A stretch of DNA of 9,643 bases from Bacillota bacterium (GTDB lineage: Bacteria; Bacillota; Clostridia; Lachnospirales; Lachnospiraceae), in the NCBI GenBank assembly GCA_023458855.1, contig JAEWWQ010000089.1, positions 1 to 9,643 on the forward strand, read 5' to 3'. Made by a program: the position numbers and the translations under genes. A model generated the notes under the pieces. The model worked only from the letters and a program-made list of their open reading frames with translations. It was not told the DNA's origin and did no database searches. Positions 7,431 to 9,643 of the stretch are shown in pieces (position 1 is the first letter of the stretch; each line of letters opens with the position of its first letter).

Positions 7431-7877
7431 CTATTTCAATACGGAACCTACTACCTGATTAACGATTGCTCCGTCCGCTTTGCCCTTTACCTTAGGCATA
7501 AGCTCTTTCATGATTTTACCTTTTTCCTTCATTGTCGGATTCTCAATTCCAAGCGCTGCAAGTACTTCCCTGACTGCTGCCAGAATTGCTTCTTCACTCA
7601 TTTCCGCCGGTGCAAATTCACTTAGTACTTTGATTCTTGCTTCACATTGTGCAATCAGATCGGTTCTGTCTGCCGGAGTCAGTTCCAAGGTTTCTTTTGT
7701 CTGCTTGATTTCCTTCTTAATTACCTCAAATTCCTCTGCCTCTGTAAGATCTTCTCTTTTATCAATTGCCTTATTCTTCAAAGCAGCAAGCAGCATAGAC
7801 AGTGTATCTTTTCTCTCTTTATCCTTGTTCTTCATTGCTGCAACCATCTGTGCCCTTATCTCATCAATTTTGCTCAT
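7431..7877 (-). CDS. GatB/YqeY domain-containing protein
   Basis: A 148-residue soluble helical protein of the YqeY family, related to the tRNA-binding tail domain of the GatB subunit of Glu-tRNA(Gln)/Asp-tRNA(Asn) amidotransferase. Family features seen are the N-terminal helix SKIDEIRAQMVAAMKNKDKERKDTLS split over residues 2-27, the AALKNKAIDKRE stretch, VIKKEIKQTKET at about 52-63, FAPAEMSEEAI at 88-98, and the C-terminal KEKGKIMKELMPKVKGKADG with the final NQVVGSVLK. Length is typical for stand-alone YqeY. The role of free YqeY is not settled; binding to tRNA or to an amidotransferase-like partner is inferred from homology. AAAGGAG lies 8 nt before the ATG. It starts 30 nt after the tdk stop, within the same operon. 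Confidence 0.92.
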   Translation of the reverse strand: MSKIDEIRAQMVAAMKNKDKERKDTLSMLLAALKNKAIDKREDLTEAEEFEVIKKEIKQTKETLELTPADRTDLIAQCEARIKVLSEFAPAEMSEEAILAAVREVLAALGIENPTMKEKGKIMKELMPKVKGKADGAIVNQVVGSVLK

Positions 7878-7907
7878 TTTCTTTTCTCCTTTACCTTATA
7901 TTAATTT

Positions 7908-8495
7908 TTATATTTTATGTTTTCCCCAGTCCGGTCCCAGATTGCCTTCTCTATAATGTTTTCTGCACAATGCGGTATAACTGTCATTGCCTCCAAGATA
8001 TACCTGCTCTCCCGAGCGGATAACCGTTCCGTCTTCTGAAAACCTGGTATTGCAATTTGCCCCCTGACCGCACCAGCAGACTGTTTTAATCTCTTCTATT
8101 ACATCTGCCCAAGCAAGAAGCCACATGGAACCTTCAAATAATTCCCTCCGGAAATCGGTCCGTAATCCATAACAAATGACTGGAATTCTGAGATCATCTA
8201 CAATATGAAGGAAAAACATGATTTCTCCTTTTTTACAGAACTGTGCTTCATCAACAATGACACAATCATACTTTGAGATTTCGTTATCTCCCATTTGCAG
8301 AGCATCCTCAACAAAACCACACTTTTTTTCAAGCCCCATCCGGCTCCTGATAACTGCCTCTCCATCCCTCTTATCCAGTCTGGGTTTTAATAAGAGTGCT
8401 CTCTTGCCTCTTTCATAGTAATTGTATTCCACCATAAGCGCATTCGCCGTTTTAGAACTTCCCATTGCTCCATGCCTGAAATATAATTTTGCCAT
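7908..8495 (-). CDS. tdk: Thymidine kinase (type II, E. coli-like)
   Basis: A 195-residue cytosolic enzyme that phosphorylates thymidine to dTMP with ATP (pyrimidine salvage). The N-terminus MAKLYFRHGAMGSSKT contains the phosphate-binding loop at 8-16; here the usual last glycine of the Walker A pattern is serine (SSKT). Other landmarks are VIVDEAQF at 79-86 with the likely catalytic E84, YGLRTDF at 109-115, and a C-terminal zinc-binding set with C140 and C142 (VCWCG) and C177/H180 (CRKHY). The lasso region between them recognises the thymine base. The reading frame could open at a TTG two codons earlier, but AAAGGG at 8502-8507 is correctly spaced only for the ATG at 8493-8495. This is the first gene of the six-gene operon, 96 nt after the flagellin stop, with a hairpin in the gap. 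Confidence 0.93.
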   Translation of the reverse strand: MAKLYFRHGAMGSSKTANALMVEYNYYERGKRALLLKPRLDKRDGEAVIRSRMGLEKKCGFVEDALQMGDNEISKYDCVIVDEAQFCKKGEIMFFLHIVDDLRIPVICYGLRTDFRRELFEGSMWLLAWADVIEEIKTVCWCGQGANCNTRFSEDGTVIRSGEQVYLGGNDSYTALCRKHYREGNLGPDWGKHKI

Positions 8496-8527
8496 TTTCA
8501 ACCCTTTCTGTCAGATATTTTCTTCCA

Positions 8528-8566
8528 TAAATAAGGCTGTGCATAGAATACACACAGCCGTTATTA
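8528..8566 (-). terminator. Probable intrinsic terminator after the flagellin gene
   Basis: GGCTGTG (8535-8541) pairs with CACAGCC (8553-8559) around an 11-nt loop. The stem can continue with AATAA (8530-8534) opposite TTATT (8561-8565) if G8560 bulges out. In the minus direction the stem is followed by TTATTTAT, a mediocre U-tract. It lies 33 nt after the flagellin stop codon and before tdk. A partial terminator or processing site is possible. Confidence 0.6.
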
Positions 8567-8575
8567 TATATTATA
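8563..8575 (-). promoter_or_regulatory. AT-rich stretch with two overlapping -10-like boxes upstream of tdk
   Basis: Two perfect TATAAT hexamers occur on the minus strand at 8570-8575 and 8563-8568. I found no convincing -35 hexamer at 16-18 nt from either, so this is a weak promoter candidate for the tdk operon. A start about 7 nt downstream would fall inside the first arm of the hairpin, so such transcripts would not form the full terminator. Confidence 0.25.
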
Positions 8576-8591
8576 TACTTAAAATCAAATT

Positions 8592-9347
8592 TTACAGCAT
8601 TAATTTTGTAACGACAGACTCCTGATCCATCTGTGCTTTTAACATTGAATTCTTATACTCTTCCAGCAGTTCATTCTTCTTCATTTCTGAAATCGCCTGT
8701 GGAATGTCCAAATCCTCCAGAGAACTCTGGGCACCCGTCAGCTGCTGGGATGTATTTGTATTATATGCATACGTATAATCTAATGCATTGCTGGAAGCAC
8801 CCATACTGCTTCTTGAACTGCTGACCATATCCAGGGCCTTATCTATTCTGGTTATATCAAAATCACCTGTTACATCGTAACCATCAATTCCCAATGCCTC
8901 CAATGTAGAGTTGGCAAGCTTGATCTGCATACCGCTTCCATCCGGATTAGTTGCAATGTCCATAGATGCCATACTTCCATCTAAGATTTTCATGGTATTG
9001 TATTCCGTTCCGCTTGCTGTACTCTGAATCCCCTTCATTAATTCACTGATTTCAGATTGCATCGATCCCAAATCAGAAGCACTGTTCAGCCCGCTTGAAG
9101 CCTTCACACTCAGTTCTCTGATCCTCTGCAGATAATCTTGAATGCCGCTCAATGCACCATCAGCGATATTCAGGACACTGTTACCTGCCTTGGCATTGGA
9201 CGCACCTGCCTGCAGTCCCGTGCTCTGACTTTCTAATTTGTTGGCAATTGTAAGTTCACTCGCACCGTCTGCTGCTGAATTAAGCTTACTGCCGCTGGCT
9301 ATTGTTCCATAACTTATATTAGAATTTATGCTTGCGATACTACTCAT
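8592..9347 (-). CDS. Compact flagellin-family protein with a shortened N-terminal D0 region
   Basis: A 251-residue flagellin homologue made only of the conserved helical D0/D1 parts. The N-terminal block includes GSKLNSAADGASELTIANKL at 19-38, NSVLNIADGALSGI at 56-69 and LQRIRELSVKASSG at 73-86; the C-terminal block includes LDIPQAISEMKKNELL at 213-228 and ends with the usual hydrophobic tail. The NSA motif, near residue 40 in typical flagellins, is at 23-25 here, so about 17 residues of the first helix are missing. An in-frame stop a few codons upstream and a strong GGAGG 7 nt before the ATG (9345-9347) show that this is the real start. There is no variable D2/D3 insert. No FliS, FliD, FliW, CsrA or other flagellar gene is in the window. 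Filament formation is uncertain; it could be a minor, specialised or non-motility flagellin. Confidence 0.88.
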   Translation of the reverse strand: MSSIASINSNISYGTIASGSKLNSAADGASELTIANKLESQSTGLQAGASNAKAGNSVLNIADGALSGIQDYLQRIRELSVKASSGLNSASDLGSMQSEISELMKGIQSTASGTEYNTMKILDGSMASMDIATNPDGSGMQIKLANSTLEALGIDGYDVTGDFDITRIDKALDMVSSSRSSMGASSNALDYTYAYNTNTSQQLTGAQSSLEDLDIPQAISEMKKNELLEEYKNSMLKAQMDQESVVTKLML

Positions 9348-9392
9348 AAATATGCCTCCCTCAAATCAATCCATGGGTTATCCTACATATAT

Positions 9393-9421
9393 ATTATATC
9401 TTCAATTGGCATTCTTAGCAA
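9393..9421 (-). promoter_or_regulatory. Sigma-A-type promoter for the flagellin gene
   Basis: The -35 box TTGCTA (9416-9421, 4 of 6) lies 17 nt from a perfect -10 TATAAT (9393-9398). The expected start is near 9386, leaving a leader of about 38 nt with the GGAGG site. The -35 box overlaps the stop codon of the upstream gene. No sigma-D (sigma-28) flagellar pattern is seen, which is unusual for a flagellin. Confidence 0.6.
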
Positions 9422-9425
9422 TGCC
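9408..9425. repeat. Perfect inverted repeat over the flagellin -35 box
   Basis: GGCATT (9408-9413) and AATGCC (9420-9425) form perfect 6-bp arms around a 6-nt centre. The repeat covers the end of the coiled-coil gene and the -35 box of the flagellin promoter. With no U-tract after it, it is not a standard terminator; an operator is possible, but chance cannot be excluded for arms this short. Confidence 0.35.
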
Positions 9426-9643
9426 TATCTTCCAATTCCTCCCTATATTTTGCAATCTTGTCATTGCAGACGCTGATCGCATTAATCAGGTCCAGAAGTT
9501 CCGGATCTGCTGTTTCCTGATATAAGGAGTAATAGCGCTTGCCCAGTTTATAGTACTGTTCCTGTATCTTCAATTCTTCCGTCTTAATATTCGCATAGAC
9601 CCTCGCATTATTACCTAATTCCTTTGCTTTCCCTGTCACATCC
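9415..9643 (-). CDS. Small coiled-coil protein of unknown function, 5' end off the right edge
   Basis: At least 75 residues are visible in frame, ending with a TAA at 9415-9417. The frame stays open to the window edge (a GAT codon precedes the GTG at 9637-9639), so the true start is probably outside the window and the GTG is an internal valine. The visible part resembles the N-terminal region of small Lachnospiraceae proteins that begin with a VTGKAKELGN-like segment, a charged helix, YYKLGKRYYSLYQ, then a second helix IAKYREELED. Relatives often carry a C-terminal zinc ribbon after this helix; here the protein stops at EDRHC with no CxxC pair. No membrane segment is seen. The flagellin gene starts 67 nt downstream under its own promoter. 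Function unknown; the family resemblance is from memory and is moderate. Confidence 0.65.
   Translation of the reverse strand, partial: DVTGKAKELGNNARVYANIKTEELKIQEQYYKLGKRYYSLYQETADPELLDLINAISVCNDKIAKYREELEDRHC

Noticed and set aside
7480..7956. Plus-strand reading frame of 158 codons opposite the yqeY-like gene
   Set aside because: Serine/leucine-rich shadow of a helical, lysine- and glutamate-rich gene; it crosses the gap into tdk and shows no domain.
1..9643. Search for mobile elements, CRISPR arrays, tRNA or rRNA genes, riboswitch leaders and defence genes
   Set aside because: No transposase or integrase, no regularly spaced repeats, no recognisable RNA gene, and no leader long enough for a typical riboswitch except the unremarkable gap at 1936-2146.

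Overview
All eleven genes in this window lie on the minus strand, so the transcription order runs from high to low coordinates. The sequence is moderately AT-rich, with strong AGGAGG-type ribosome binding sites and short gaps between genes. The gene content (GatB/YqeY protein, E. coli-like thymidine kinase, SecDF fusion, DUF1653 protein, short flagellin) points to a Gram-positive anaerobe of class Clostridia, most likely family Lachnospiraceae. That placement rests on protein flavour, not on a marker gene, and I cannot name the genus.

Right end (8592-9643): the 3' part of a small coiled-coil protein gene, cut by the window edge, is followed by a compact flagellin-family gene. The flagellin has its own sigma-A-like promoter overlapping the upstream stop codon, and a hairpin downstream. 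No other flagellar gene is present.

Middle (2147-8495): six tightly packed genes look like one operon: thymidine kinase (tdk), a YqeY-like protein, a two-TM protein of unknown function, a SecD-SecF fusion, a Na+/phosphate cotransporter with a PhoU-like tail, and a YrbG-type Ca2+/Na+ antiporter. Gaps are about 25-30 nt, except that the phosphate transporter starts at a TTG inside the end of secDF (10-nt overlap). A long, nearly symmetrical A/T-flanked hairpin (2067-2118) closes the operon. Four of the six products are membrane proteins; two are ion-coupled transporters, and SecDF is known in other bacteria to use an ion gradient to assist export.

Left end (1-1935): a small predicted exported protein of unknown function, a DUF1653-domain protein with a well-formed promoter (ATGACA-N17-TATACT) that also fixes its start codon, and a cytosolic 5'-nucleotidase that runs off the left edge just before its last conserved HAD motif.

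Most of the window is housekeeping in character. I see no defence system, mobile element, CRISPR array, tRNA or rRNA. The most interesting items are the short flagellin that keeps its inner helical core and TLR5-site-like motif but lacks much of the N-terminal D0 helix, the unknown membrane protein just upstream of secDF, the secDF/phosphate-transporter overlap, and the extended palindrome at the operon end. No stretch over 300 bases lacks a gene.
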